Source: Miscanthus floridulus (taxonomy: Eukaryota; Streptophyta; Magnoliopsida; Poales; Poaceae). Taken from it: a stretch of 64,000 nucleotides of DNA. Shown in pieces: positions 34,440 to 43,504 of the stretch. A program made the translations under genes and the position numbers. The notes under the pieces were generated by a model. That model searched no databases. It worked only from the letters and a program-made list of their open reading frames with translations, and had not been told where the DNA came from. How positions within the stretch are numbered: position 1 is the stretch's first letter; each line of letters starts with the position of its first letter. The stretch is taken from positions 21,616,502 through 21,680,501 of the forward strand of contig NC_089591.1 of the NCBI RefSeq assembly GCF_019320115.1, given 5' to 3'.

Positions 34440-34643
34440 TCATCTTTTTATAGCAAATATATAACAAACATAAAAACAAAAGGAAAAGAAATACTTATCT
34501 AGATACATGGGGATGCCCTTCCCCCAAGCTAGTTGTTGTCGTGGTTGAATGTTCAAAGTTGTGGGATCCTTCTTAGAGCGGTTTGCCATCGGATGTCCCT
34601 CTCGTCCATCAGGAAGTTGGGTTTCTCTTATGTGAGAATGCAC
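34440..34643 (-). pseudogene. C-terminal coding remnant of the Tat-like element
   Basis: The minus-strand frame includes KKDPTTLNIQPRQQLAWGKG and IPMYLDKYFFSFCF. I associate this Gln/Trp-containing segment with the region before the 3' untranslated part in related grass elements, but I cannot name its function. Between it and the retropepsin-like domain at 35330 I recognise no RT or integrase motif. Confidence 0.35.
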
Positions 34644-35329
34644 TTTGGGAGGAGTGAGATGAAGGCGACCGTATAAACTTGCTCTTGATCTTGTACATCA
34701 TCCTACAAAATGTCAACAAGAACAACAAAACTCGTGGAATGGATTAGAATAGGAGGGTTAGCGATCAGCAGTCTAGGGGTTAGTCATCCTTGGAGTTAAA
34801 CATATTTTTTTAATTGGCAAAATTTTAGTAGGATGTCTATCTGATATTTTTGGATTTTCTTATACATGTTTTGCATAAAATACTTTATGATATAGTGAAA
34901 TATAACTAGATGTATGCATGCTGTTTTTTATGCCACCACAGTTAATATTCTTGCCGGTTTCTACACACTGTAAAATTTATTCACATGGGGCTTAAGGTTT
35001 TTATAATGCAGTGATGAAAATTTTGTTTTCTTTTTTCTAGATGCAATGCAAATGCATAAAAGTAAATATACTAAAGTAAAAATAATTCATGCAATGTGTA
35101 AAAGTAAATATGGATAACTACCGATTTTATCTCTAGACGAGGGTTCGTTGTTTTGAGTCCTGCAAACAGGACTCCTCATATCTTAGTTATTCTTTGGGAG
35201 CATCAATTAGTCCCAGAGATGGAGACCTTGATTGTTGCACCTCTTGTGATGGTGACTCTGATGAGGATGTCACCTTTTCCTTCAACACATGCTTGGGTTG
35301 TGGACTTGATTTCAGCGTAGTTGGTTCGT
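34644..35329 (-). other. degenerate internal region without recognisable domains
   Basis: AT-rich, with no open frame of note on either strand. RT motifs (a [FY]-x-D-D box) and integrase motifs are not visible here. Either they were deleted or the element never had them. Confidence 0.4.
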
Positions 35330-35840
35330 CATTCACAATTTCTCCTTCATCTTCATTCTTTAGGAGTTGATTCCTTCGGCATTGGGAAGATCAACGTCTC
35401 TTCTTGGAACAGGTCTTCTTCGGTTGTCCATAAGTTGTCTATTGAAATAGCATCATACCTTTTGTCTTGGAAACTAGAAGTGAATTTGTCCTAATCCGAT
35501 GTAGATGATCATGTTGGTAGTGTTTAGGAATGGTCTTCCAAGGATGATAGGTACATCTTGTTCTTCTCCCATGTCAAGAATCATGAAGTCAGTAGGGACA
35601 TAGTGATCTTGTATTTTGACCATGATGTCTTTTGCTATTCCCTCTAGAAACTAAATTGTTTGGTCCACCATCTGTAATTGCATATATGTAGGAAACAAAG
35701 GCTCTCCAAACAAATAGTCACATGTTACCTTGGACATTATGTTGACACTCGATCTAATATCGCAGAAGATGTTGTGAAAGATTCTTTGTCTGATTGTACA
35801 CTCGATCATTGGTACTCCTGGATTTTCCTTCTTGGTAAGG
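35330..35840 (-). pseudogene. second retropepsin-like domain of the Tat-like element
   Basis: The minus-strand reading shows CDIRSSVNIMSKVTCDYLFG, MQLQMVDQ, GIAKDIMVKIQDHYVPTDF and PIILGRPFLNTTN. This is the layout of Ty3/gypsy aspartic proteases of the Athila/Tat type: a flap region and a C-terminal ILGRPF motif. The catalytic-region Gly is replaced (RSSVN where GASVN or GSGVN is usual), and there is a TAG after DQTI. It lies directly downstream of another domain of the same fold at 35897-36421. The two differ too much to be a recent tandem duplication. Confidence 0.55.
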
Positions 35841-35896
35841 AATGGTGAAGCGAGGTGGTGGTCATACTATGATCGAATTGTATTGATCATCTTTAC

Positions 35897-36421
35897 TCAT
35901 TCTTCTCTTGGTTGCCTAGCTCTATTCTTGCTTCTTCGATTGTTTCTCTTCTTGTCTACTATTGTATCCTTAGGTAGATATGGCATCTGTAGATGACTAG
36001 GAGAGTGTAGTATACAATTCTTGAAAGTAAATTTCTCATTTCTATCCTTAATTGTGAACCAGATTTTAGCACTGTCCGCGTAGATGATGGCTTTTGCGAT
36101 GCTTAGGAAAGGTCGGTCGAAAATAATGGGTGCCCTTATATCTCCACCTATGTCCAAAACCACAAAGTCTATGGGTACATATGACTATCAAACTCATACG
36201 CAAATGTCTTCTAGAATCCCATTGGGGTAGTAGAGTGACTGGTCTGCAAGCTGTAAACACATATTTGTGTATAACAAAGTACCTCCATTAATTTTCTCAT
36301 AAATTTCCTTTGGCATAATGTTAACACTTGCTCCAAAGTTGCAGACAGCTTCTTGGAACACATGAGGTCCAATGGCTATGGGGATGGCAGGTCTTCCTGG
36401 ATCACCTTTCTTTACAGGCAA
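35897..36421 (-). pseudogene. first retropepsin-like domain of the Tat-like element
   Basis: The minus-strand frame has KKGDPGRPAIPI, CNFGASVNIMPKEIYEK, CLQLADQSLYYPNGILEDI, then, after a frameshift near 36190, LDIGGDIRAPIIFDRPFLS and AKAIIYADSAKIWFTIKD. This is the aspartic protease region of Athila/Tat-like grass elements. The catalytic Asp is replaced by Asn-Phe (NFGAS for DFGAS), which would abolish activity. It follows the gag remnant on the same strand. Confidence 0.65.
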
Positions 36422-36439
36422 GGAGTAATCCTCCCATCC

Positions 36440-37129
36440 TTAGCTTGATGGTTCTATGTAGAATCCTGCATTGTGAATATTGATAAGATTTGTAGTTTCA
36501 GGATATTCTGGTTGTCCTAGAATCTTATCTTTGTTGGTCGAAGGAACAACAACCACCAACTGAGCTATTTGTGATTCTATCATTTTATTAAAGCTATGCT
36601 GGTTTTTAATGGCTGAGGAGTAGATCCATCTTGGTAGATAGCATATCTACTTCCTTGAGTTAATGCATATCTCCACCTTTCTTATGGGGTTAAAGACATT
36701 CTTCAATCCATTCTTAGTTGGAGGCCATCTTCTCTGTGAGAGTCATTGCTTGTGTGATTGTGAGTGATAAAAATGCACCTCCAGCAGCAACATCCACATT
36801 CTCATAGGTACTGTTAGTCCACCCATGATAGAAAGTCTTTATGAGTAGCCAATTCTCCATCCCATGATGAGGACTTTCTGATATGTCGTCCTAAAAGCGA
36901 TCCCATACCTCAGGGATAGATTCATCATGTTGCTGCTAAAAAATTGAAATTCTTCCACATAGAGCATTGGTTTTGTCTATGGGAAAGAACTTTGCTAGAA
37001 AGGTAGTGGAGCAGATTCCCATGTAGTATTCTTCTCTTTGTTGGCGTAGAACCAATGCTTCACCTTCCCCAAAAGTGAAAATGGGAAGATAAGTAATATG
37101 GCATCTCTAGAAACTCCCTTGATGGTGAA
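36440..37129 (-). pseudogene. gag of the Tat-like element, part 2 (downstream of the insertion)
   Basis: From the target site leftwards the minus strand reads TIKGVSRDAILLIFPFSLLG, HWFYANK, then in shifted frames TTFLAKFFPIDKTNAL, SPHHGMENWLL and AAGGAFLSLTITQAMTL, the conserved series of Tat/Athila gag. It joins in frame to the upstream part at 63406-63608 when the 26-kb insertion and one GTGAA copy are removed (LEIYNTF + TIKGVS). It has several stops and frameshifts. Confidence 0.75.
37125..37129. other. target site duplication GTGAA, left copy
   Basis: The pentamer immediately before LTR A1. It is repeated at 63406-63410 after the third LTR, which shows that the whole 26-kb array occupies one integration site. 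Confidence 0.9.
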
Positions 37130-39902
37130 TGTAACACCCTAGGTGTTTAGGCTTCCACTAAATTGCATGTCATTTCATAAACATGTGCACTATCCATGTC
37201 ATCATGCCATTATCATTGAAACATACATATGCAACATTTTAAATTGTATGTGTTTCATGCTTGATTTCTTAGAGTGGTAGTAGTGCAACATGTGAATGCA
37301 ACATGAAACTCTCATACCTTGAAACATGGCAATATGGTAGTAATGTGCCAAGTATAAAATAATCACAAAGTCATGAAACATGCGAAACATTTCATTGCAA
37401 CATTGGGTAAATTGCTGGTTTTGATTGTTTCATCACATGTGATCAATTGAAATGGTATAACAATTGTGTAAAGTGGTTGATCATGGTCTAATACACCTTA
37501 ACTACACTTAGAGTAATTGTTTGGACATTGTTCATGTAGGTCAAAATGACAAAATTGCCTTTGAATGGAGGTTTGACTTGAAATGAACCCTAGAGTGCCA
37601 CTGTTTGACTGATTCAAAAGACCAACTTAGAGACTTTGCATGGTTGTGCACTCTTTACAAAAGTTGTAGCTAATTTATCAAGGAACAAAAGTTGTTTTAT
37701 GACCAACCCATGAAAATGTGTGGAACATGGTCAAACATGGCCCACAAGTCAGAATTTCAGACTGATTTCATACTTAGAAATTTTCCTAAGTCTTTATGTG
37801 TTTTGTAGTTTCGTGTACCCAACTGTTTCACCTTGTATCTCCCTAATAGAGCCAAACCAGCTCGAGCTCCAATAACAAGAGTTGTAGTTCACATATAGAT
37901 GATCAACTTTGTTAACTATGGCATAGTCTAGAACATCACGGTTTAGGAGCAATTAGCCGTCCAACTCTCTCTGTCAGTCACCTTTGATGATCACTGAATC
38001 GCTGTTTTCAGAAATCGGTCAGTGACCGTCATGGCCGACTGGCTCAGGCGACGTTCGCCACGTGGCGTTCATGCGCTGCCAAGGTCACCACGTCGTGCAT
38101 CCATGCTCCTAAAGAGGGCCAGCGCTTGCTGAACGCGCTCGCTGCTCCATTTCTCCCTCTCGCCTTCCCCGCGCGCAGCGCCATGTTCACAGCAGCCGCC
38201 CGCCATTGCCGACCGAGTATCGCCGCCACCGTGCATGCACGCCACCGTGAAAACGTGTTGCCCCATCTGCCTGTAGCCTCGCCGTGATCCCCTCTGCCAC
38301 CCCCACCCCTCAGCCAGGTCGATTGTGCCGTGGTAAGGACGAATTCGTCATTCCTTTTCCACCGCCGCCGTGGCTGTTCTCGCCGGAGATGACGCTCCGT
38401 GCGGCCAGCTCTCCTCGCGCCATTGCCATCCCTCCTCTGACTTGAGCTAGGTCCGGTGAACCCTACAGAAGCCCGTAGAGCCACCCGTTAGGGCTGTGAC
38501 GCCGTAGCGTCGTCGGAGCCGGCCGTGCAGCAACCGAGCACCGCCGTGGCCATTGCCACCCCTCCTAGTTGCATCAATAGCTACGAATAAGGGTTCCCCT
38601 AGGTCCGCTAGGATGAGGCGAGCACGTAGACACCCTTACCTTCACCGGAGAAGCTACCGGCGACGAGCTTCGCCGCCGTCTCCTCCTCCCCTGCCTGTCT
38701 CGCTGTCATGCGGGACCCAGCTGTCAGCCGCCGAGGCTGAGGCGAGAGCCCAGCGTGGGCCGCACCGCGTCTTGGGCCGCGCCTGTACGCTTCGCGGGCC
38801 GCTGTTCCTTCGGGCCGGCCGAACTGTGGCTGAGTTTTGTTTCCTTATTTGTTTTGTTTTATTATTTCATAGATTTGTATTGATATGCAAAAATCTGTAT
38901 TTCTTAGTATATAGATCCAAATGCTATGGTTCTAATTTTGTTGAGCTCCTAGTATTGTCTAGTATTTAATAAAAATATTATATGAGCAAACATTTTAGAA
39001 ATTCTGGATTTATTAAATAGGACTTTGAAATGTGTTTTTGGATACATGCAAACTTGTTTGAATTTTATCTTGAGTTTCTATGGTCCAAAAATTATGAAAT
39101 TTTGTGGGTAGTCTATTATTGCTTATTAGAAGCTCTGGTTAAAATTTCAGAGCTAGTGCATGTGTAGTTTTTAAGTTATAGAAATTCCTTTTATTAATGG
39201 ATGGATCTTGTGTGAATTTTCATAATTTTTCTATAGATCCAGTATAGGTAAAATTTGGTGAGTAAGGTTCTTATGCTAGAATGATGCTAGGAAAAATGTG
39301 AAATCTATTGCTTGACACTTTTCATTAGGGTTTCCTAATTATGCTCAAATTAGACATGTCATCTGTTATTTTGGGATACAGCAAGTTATGTTTGCCCAAT
39401 GGCTTTGAAATTTTTATGGTAGTCTATGTGCAGCATGAGATAGCTACTATAATTTTTGTAGATTTTTATGAATAGTTTTACTATATATTGCTTAAATCAC
39501 CTAATTAACTAAATAAATTGGAAAAGGATATTAAATAATTTATTTAGAAGTTGGCACTATACTTTCTGATGTTTCTTAGGTATGAAAAACAAGTTGGTAA
39601 ACTTGGTTTGATCAAATTATGCTTTTGCACAATCATTAAATAAATAAGTTAGTAACCCTGTCATTCTGGACAGATTCTAGGTTTGCTGGAAATTGATTTG
39701 GTTAACATCAGAATCATGCTTTGCTGTTTACCATTGATTTGTAGAAAATTTCATAAGCTTTCCAGAATGTCCCCATACAAGTCATTTGGATTTGTATAAC
39801 TCTTGTTGTGATTTAATTACAGGAATACTTGTATGCATATGAAACTTTAAATGTTAAATTATGTATACCGTTACTATTTCTAAGTTGTGGTAATGTTCCT
39901 AG

Positions 39903-39956
39903 GTGTTAGGCCTTTAACCGAAGATGAGCATCTTTATCTTAGGTTATGCAAGTTAG
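39903..39956 (+). other. 54-bp LTR mini-exon, LTR A1
   Basis: Between 'gttcctag' and GTAAGT. It reads VRPLTEDEHLYLRLCKL, then the first base of a Gly codon completed by the next block. Same length and frame as B (29262-29315), with the TEDE-x-LY-x-x-L-x-KLG pattern shared. Confidence 0.5.
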
Positions 39957-40145
39957 GTAAGTTGATCTTGTTCTTTAAGTTAAGTTAGATACATGCTTAA
40001 AGTGATTTGAATAGGGCTAGTCTTACTCGGTAAACGAGTGTCCAGTGATGTTTTCGGTAAACACTTACTGTGATTCATTCATCATGAGCATCATGTCATT
40101 CCTTATGCATCCATGGTATTTATCTTTTGCATCGGCATGCAATAG

Positions 40146-40318
40146 GTGTACCGAGAGGAGTGACCCTACTGGAATTCGAGGAACCGAGCGAGCAGCAGCA
40201 GCCGACACCGGAGATTCAGGAGGAGCAGCCTTCAGGAGAAGTGCCAGACGAGGTCGCCGTTGAGTGCCCGGATCACCGTCCTTGCAACTTTGTGAAAGGC
40301 AAGCCCCGGAGCATATAA
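40146..40318 (+). other. conserved LTR coding block, LTR A1
   Basis: After 'catgcaatag', in phase with the mini-exon across a 189-bp intron-like interval: VPRGVTLLEFEEPSEQQQ, an acidic Gln/Pro-rich middle, VECPDHRPCNFVKGKP, RSI, then TAA at 40316-40318. In LTR A2 the TAA is TTA and the frame continues with SLLNF, as in B and C, so the stop here looks secondary. Location well downstream in the LTR suggests it would lie in the transcribed R-U5 part. Confidence 0.5.
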
Positions 40319-41278
40319 AGCCTCCTAATTTCTGAAATGCAGTTAAAGTATTATTGTTACATATATATATTGTTGCATTAAGTTTAGGTGTTGGATGCAA
40401 ACACTTGCTGCATTGGTTACCCAATTCCTTGTCCAGATATTGTTACCCTGAATCCTATGTAGCTCAGGCTCGTGTAGTGCTTAGCCCCTGCTTTAACACG
40501 GTAGAAGTCGGGTGATCCCTGTCACCTGCGAGATATAGGAATATACATGTGGCACGGTTGGATATATTTGCTATCGTGGAAAAGAACCAGTCTTAAATTG
40601 AAATGAAGACCGGACGGAGGCTTGCCGGTTTGCAGTGACTCCGTCTGTGTCGCTTAAGGACTGATTCTTGGAGCCTTTCCTATTCATGTTGAACGCATGC
40701 CTCTCTCAGGCTGGGAGTCGATAAGTATAAAGTACGCCTCGGAAGGGAGCCGTAGGCGTGAGTCCAAGGGCAGGTGATTTAAAAGTCCTGACTGTCCTGG
40801 TAGAAGGGTAATCCCTGAGAGTGCTGGCGCTGATCGAACCTGTGAATTTGGTTCCTGAGTTGTCCCAAAGGTGACCCATGGCTACCCTTGCTAAGTATGC
40901 CAGGGTGAGAGTTAGGAATACCCCCTCAGCTGAGTTGTAATTCGATTCGAGTCGCCGTCTCTCCCGGTTAGTGAGGAACTTGACGGGCTTATCTCCAATG
41001 TAGATACACTTAATAACATAATGGTTCGGAAATGATGATATGATGATGACAGCCTTATTATACCTGCTATGGTTAATATTGTTTGCTCCTAATAAGTGAG
41101 TGCTCTAGTACAGGTGCTAATCTAGTGGACAGGTAAATAATGATAAGCTTGATGCTAAGTTTAAATTGGTTACTATAATCATAAGCTCTTTTATGCAACT
41201 GTGTCAAGCTAGCCCACCTGAAAAAGCCTTGCATGATCCTTGGTGTCTTTTATTTCTGGTTTTGATGGGTAAGTCTAG

Positions 41279-41300
41279 CTGAGTACCTTCTCGTACTCAG
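41279..41300 (+). other. conserved LTR hairpin, LTR A1
   Basis: CTGAGTAC-CTTCTC-GTACTCAG: a perfect 8-bp stem. The flanking 'ggtaagtctag' and 'ggtttat' are also conserved in subfamilies A, B and C. Confidence 0.6.
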
Positions 41301-41323
41301 GGTTTATCTCCCACCTGTTGCAG

Positions 41324-41385
41324 ATGACCAGTTCTACTTTGGTTACTACAAGTACTGCCTTCTCCCAGCTAGGGATGAAGACTAG
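41324..41385 (+). other. terminal LTR mini-coding block, LTR A1
   Basis: From the acceptor-like 'cacctgttgcag', 19 codons to TAG 41383-41385: DQFYFGYYKYCLLPARDED. Subfamily B has DLLYQGFCKYCLHPAGDED at the same spacing. The mix of synonymous and conservative changes suggests a coding terminal exon. The upstream donor at 41269 would leave a 55-nt intron, too short for ordinary plant splicing, so the real donor is unknown. Confidence 0.45.
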
Positions 41386-41757
41386 ACAGTTGGGCACGGT
41401 CTCTACTAGTTCTTGTACCTGATAATGCTTTTGTGGGACATGACTCAGACTTGGCAATGTAATTGAAAACTGATGATGTTTGTACCAAACTATGTTGCTT
41501 CCGCACACTCAAACTTGGTTTGTAATATTCTATTTCAACTCTGATGGATGTAATCCGAATGCTACTTGTGAAATGTTGTAACGGATGATGTGTTGTGTTG
41601 AATCACTACGATCTTGGTTTGTATGTCGAGAGTTGGTTGAAATCCTTCGTGATTTCCTGGACTACCGGGATTATGGGAGCTTAAGTACAGGAATTTGATC
41701 ACTTCGGTGATTGTTTTTGTACTTACGTTCTTATGATTTGGTCGGTTCTGTTACAGC

Positions 41758-41769
41758 TGGCATCAGAGC
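41758..41769 (+). other. primer binding site, unit A1 (tRNA-iMet)
   Basis: TGGCATCAGAGC, two bases after LTR A1. It differs at one base from the standard TGGTATCAGAGC found in element B. Confidence 0.85.
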
Positions 41770-42017
41770 AAGATTTGACACTAAACATGTCATTTGTGTA
41801 TTTAAAACAAAAGTATTTGTGAAAATCCTAAATTAAACACTAAGTATTGCCAGGTGGTCATATCCCTTATGCCCAAATAAGGACTCTTAGGTGGCTTATT
41901 AAAGTACTAACTCGGGGGTTCCTGCTTGTTTCTGTTTCGTTGTCCATACGGCGTGCTATTGTATGGATGCCATCCGCTTGGGTGGTAATATATGGATCAA
42001 AATACCTCTACGCTCTG

Positions 42018-42253
42018 GTAAGTGGGAGTTGTGAGAGCATGACCGTCGGTCTAGGGGAGAGTAGTTGTGGTTGCTCGCATACTTACATGTTCGATCATGT
42101 ATCTATGAGAGTACTTAATTGTGGGTATCTCTGACGGGTAGCTGTGATACTAGAATATATGCATCAGGGGATGTATGTATGAAAGTATTTAGTTTACTGC
42201 TTGTTTTCTATGCTTTTTGGGAAATTATTGGGCTGAAATGAATTTTTCTGCAG
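42018..42253 (+). other. putative leader intron 1, unit A1
   Basis: Donor CTG|GTAAGTG, acceptor TTTTTCTGCAG|GTAC, 236 nt. Both sites and the flanking exon words are shared with element B (20102-20350). Confidence 0.45.
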
Positions 42254-42306
42254 GTACACTAACAACGTATCGTTGTAGATCGACTAGCTACCGTGTATGA
42301 GAGAAC

Positions 42307-42504
42307 GTATGTATGCCACCGTATATTTCGCTAGCCTTTAAATTTTTCTAGGTTTGTGAGGACGTATGGATCGTGCATGCATCATGTTCAAGCATACATG
42401 GCATTTCTTGCATTATTCCCTCCCTTAAAATTTGATTGTCCCGACTAATTAAATTTTGTATCCCTTAAATGATTCTCCCCTTACGTTGCAACTTTTTGCT
42501 ACAG
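42307..42504 (+). other. putative leader intron 2, unit A1, ending at the ORF0 ATG
   Basis: Donor GAAC|GTATGTATG and acceptor CTTTTTGCTACAG directly on the ORF0 ATG; 198 nt. The same donor could instead splice to the gag acceptor at 43504, which would skip ORF0. Confidence 0.4.
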
Positions 42505-43090
42505 ATGGCGCGCACGAAACTCACTGCTCGCAAGTCCGCTGGAGGCAGGGCGCCTCGTCACCGTTTAGCTCCTCGTGAGCCCCGTCCTGAGCCTACTGAG
42601 GTGGAAAGGCTGAGGACAGAGCTGGCCCGGGTGACTGCGGAGAGGACTGCAGCTCAGCACCATTTGGAGCAGGTAACACAGGAAAGGGACCAAGAGACCC
42701 TTGAGGTTCAGAGGTTGACAGTTGCTCACCACAACTATGAACGTATGTTGATTCACGTGATGAACCAACGGAATGAAGCCTGGCACGAAGAGAATGTGTT
42801 GAGAGCGCGACAGGTGGAGTTAGAGCAGCAAGTGGCAGTTGCTGAAGGAGTACAATGACAATCTCCATGAGGAGGTTCACCTGTTACACAATCAACTTCA
42901 CCCTCTCCTGCCACCTGATGATGAGGATGAGATGGGTTCTGGTGTCATCATGGCTGAAGGTGATGATGACATGGAGGTCAATGGACCTGAGGACGTTCCA
43001 CCGGATGAGGAGGAAGATGAGGAGTTAGAGCCTGCTAGTGATGAAGATGGAGGAGAGATCTTCGACACTGACTCCGAGGACGATGCGTAG
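42505..43090 (+). pseudogene. ORF0 of unit A1: histone H3-tail mimic + coiled coil + acidic tail, one frameshift
   Basis: ATG on an acceptor-like CAG. After the initiator Met the protein begins ARTKLTARKSAGGRAPR. Aligned without gaps to the H3 tail, 16 of the first 21 residues are identical, including R2, K4, R8, K9, S10, G12, G13 and R17. A coiled-coil region follows (heptad-like Leu/Val with RLRTELARVTAERTAAQHHL and RQVELEQQVAV), then a Pro/Asp/Glu-rich acidic tail ending FDTDSEDDA. One extra A near 42845 ('gctgaaggagtac') shifts the frame relative to the intact copy at 53333; the tail is then open at 42839-43090. K9/S10 and the ARKS word are intact here. Its relation to the chromodomain in the same element is unknown. 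Confidence 0.75.
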
Positions 43091-43504
43091 TTTAGCTTAC
43101 TACTTAGCTAATGCGCTAGATCTAGTCTTTTGTTGATCCTCATGCATGAACGAGTAGCTTTGTAGCAAGTTAATCGTTGGGATGTAATATCGAACCCTAT
43201 GTTACCCTTGATGTAAGTTGGAACCACTATGGCTTGGATGTAACCTATCGAACGTATTATGCTCCACGTATGTGAGCTTTTGATGAATTTCGCCTTGCGG
43301 TCTATGGATCTCGTTGTTGGTTAAGTTCATCGCATTTATGTGTCAATTGATGCGCTTGATGAGTGGTGTGATTGTGATGAATGATTGTGCCTCTATTGAT
43401 TATTTAAATGCATTCTCTCCGATGGAATCAGTTTGGCATAATTATACAATTCATCTACAAAAGTTTCCACATCAGTCAGTGCTCATTGGCTATACCTTTT
43501 GCAG
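43091..43504 (+). other. ORF0-gag spacer of unit A1
   Basis: Noncoding 414 bp with a GTAAGT word near 43213. It ends in the acceptor-like 'ctataccttttgcag' that abuts the gag ATG. Confidence 0.5.

Larger units (their letters stand above)
37130..41755 (+). repeat. LTR A1 (left outer LTR)
   Basis: 4626 bp, TGTAACACCC...TCTGTTACA. It contains the terminal palindrome (37133-37147), the AAACATG/GCAACATG cluster (about 37205-37410), a GC-rich block (about 37990-38830), the mini-exon, the coding block, the hairpin and the terminal coding block. It lacks about 50 bp near 40707 that LTRs A2 and A3 retain (the segment between 'ctctct' and 'caggc'), probably lost between short repeats. Frames in the GC-rich block (38044-38484 minus, 38553-38969 plus) are not kept in the other LTRs. 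Confidence 0.93.

Noticed and set aside
38044..38969. Long GC-rich open frames on both strands in the LTR (38044-38484 minus, 38553-38969 plus)
   Set aside because: The frames are broken by indels or change extent in the equivalent parts of LTRs A2 and A3. High GC lowers stop frequency, and no protein motif is seen.
41269..41323. 55-nt intron between the hairpin donor and the terminal mini-exon
   Set aside because: The GTAAG and GCAG ends are good, but 54-55 nt is below the usual plant minimum, and its sequence is more conserved than the exon. It is better read as a structured element.
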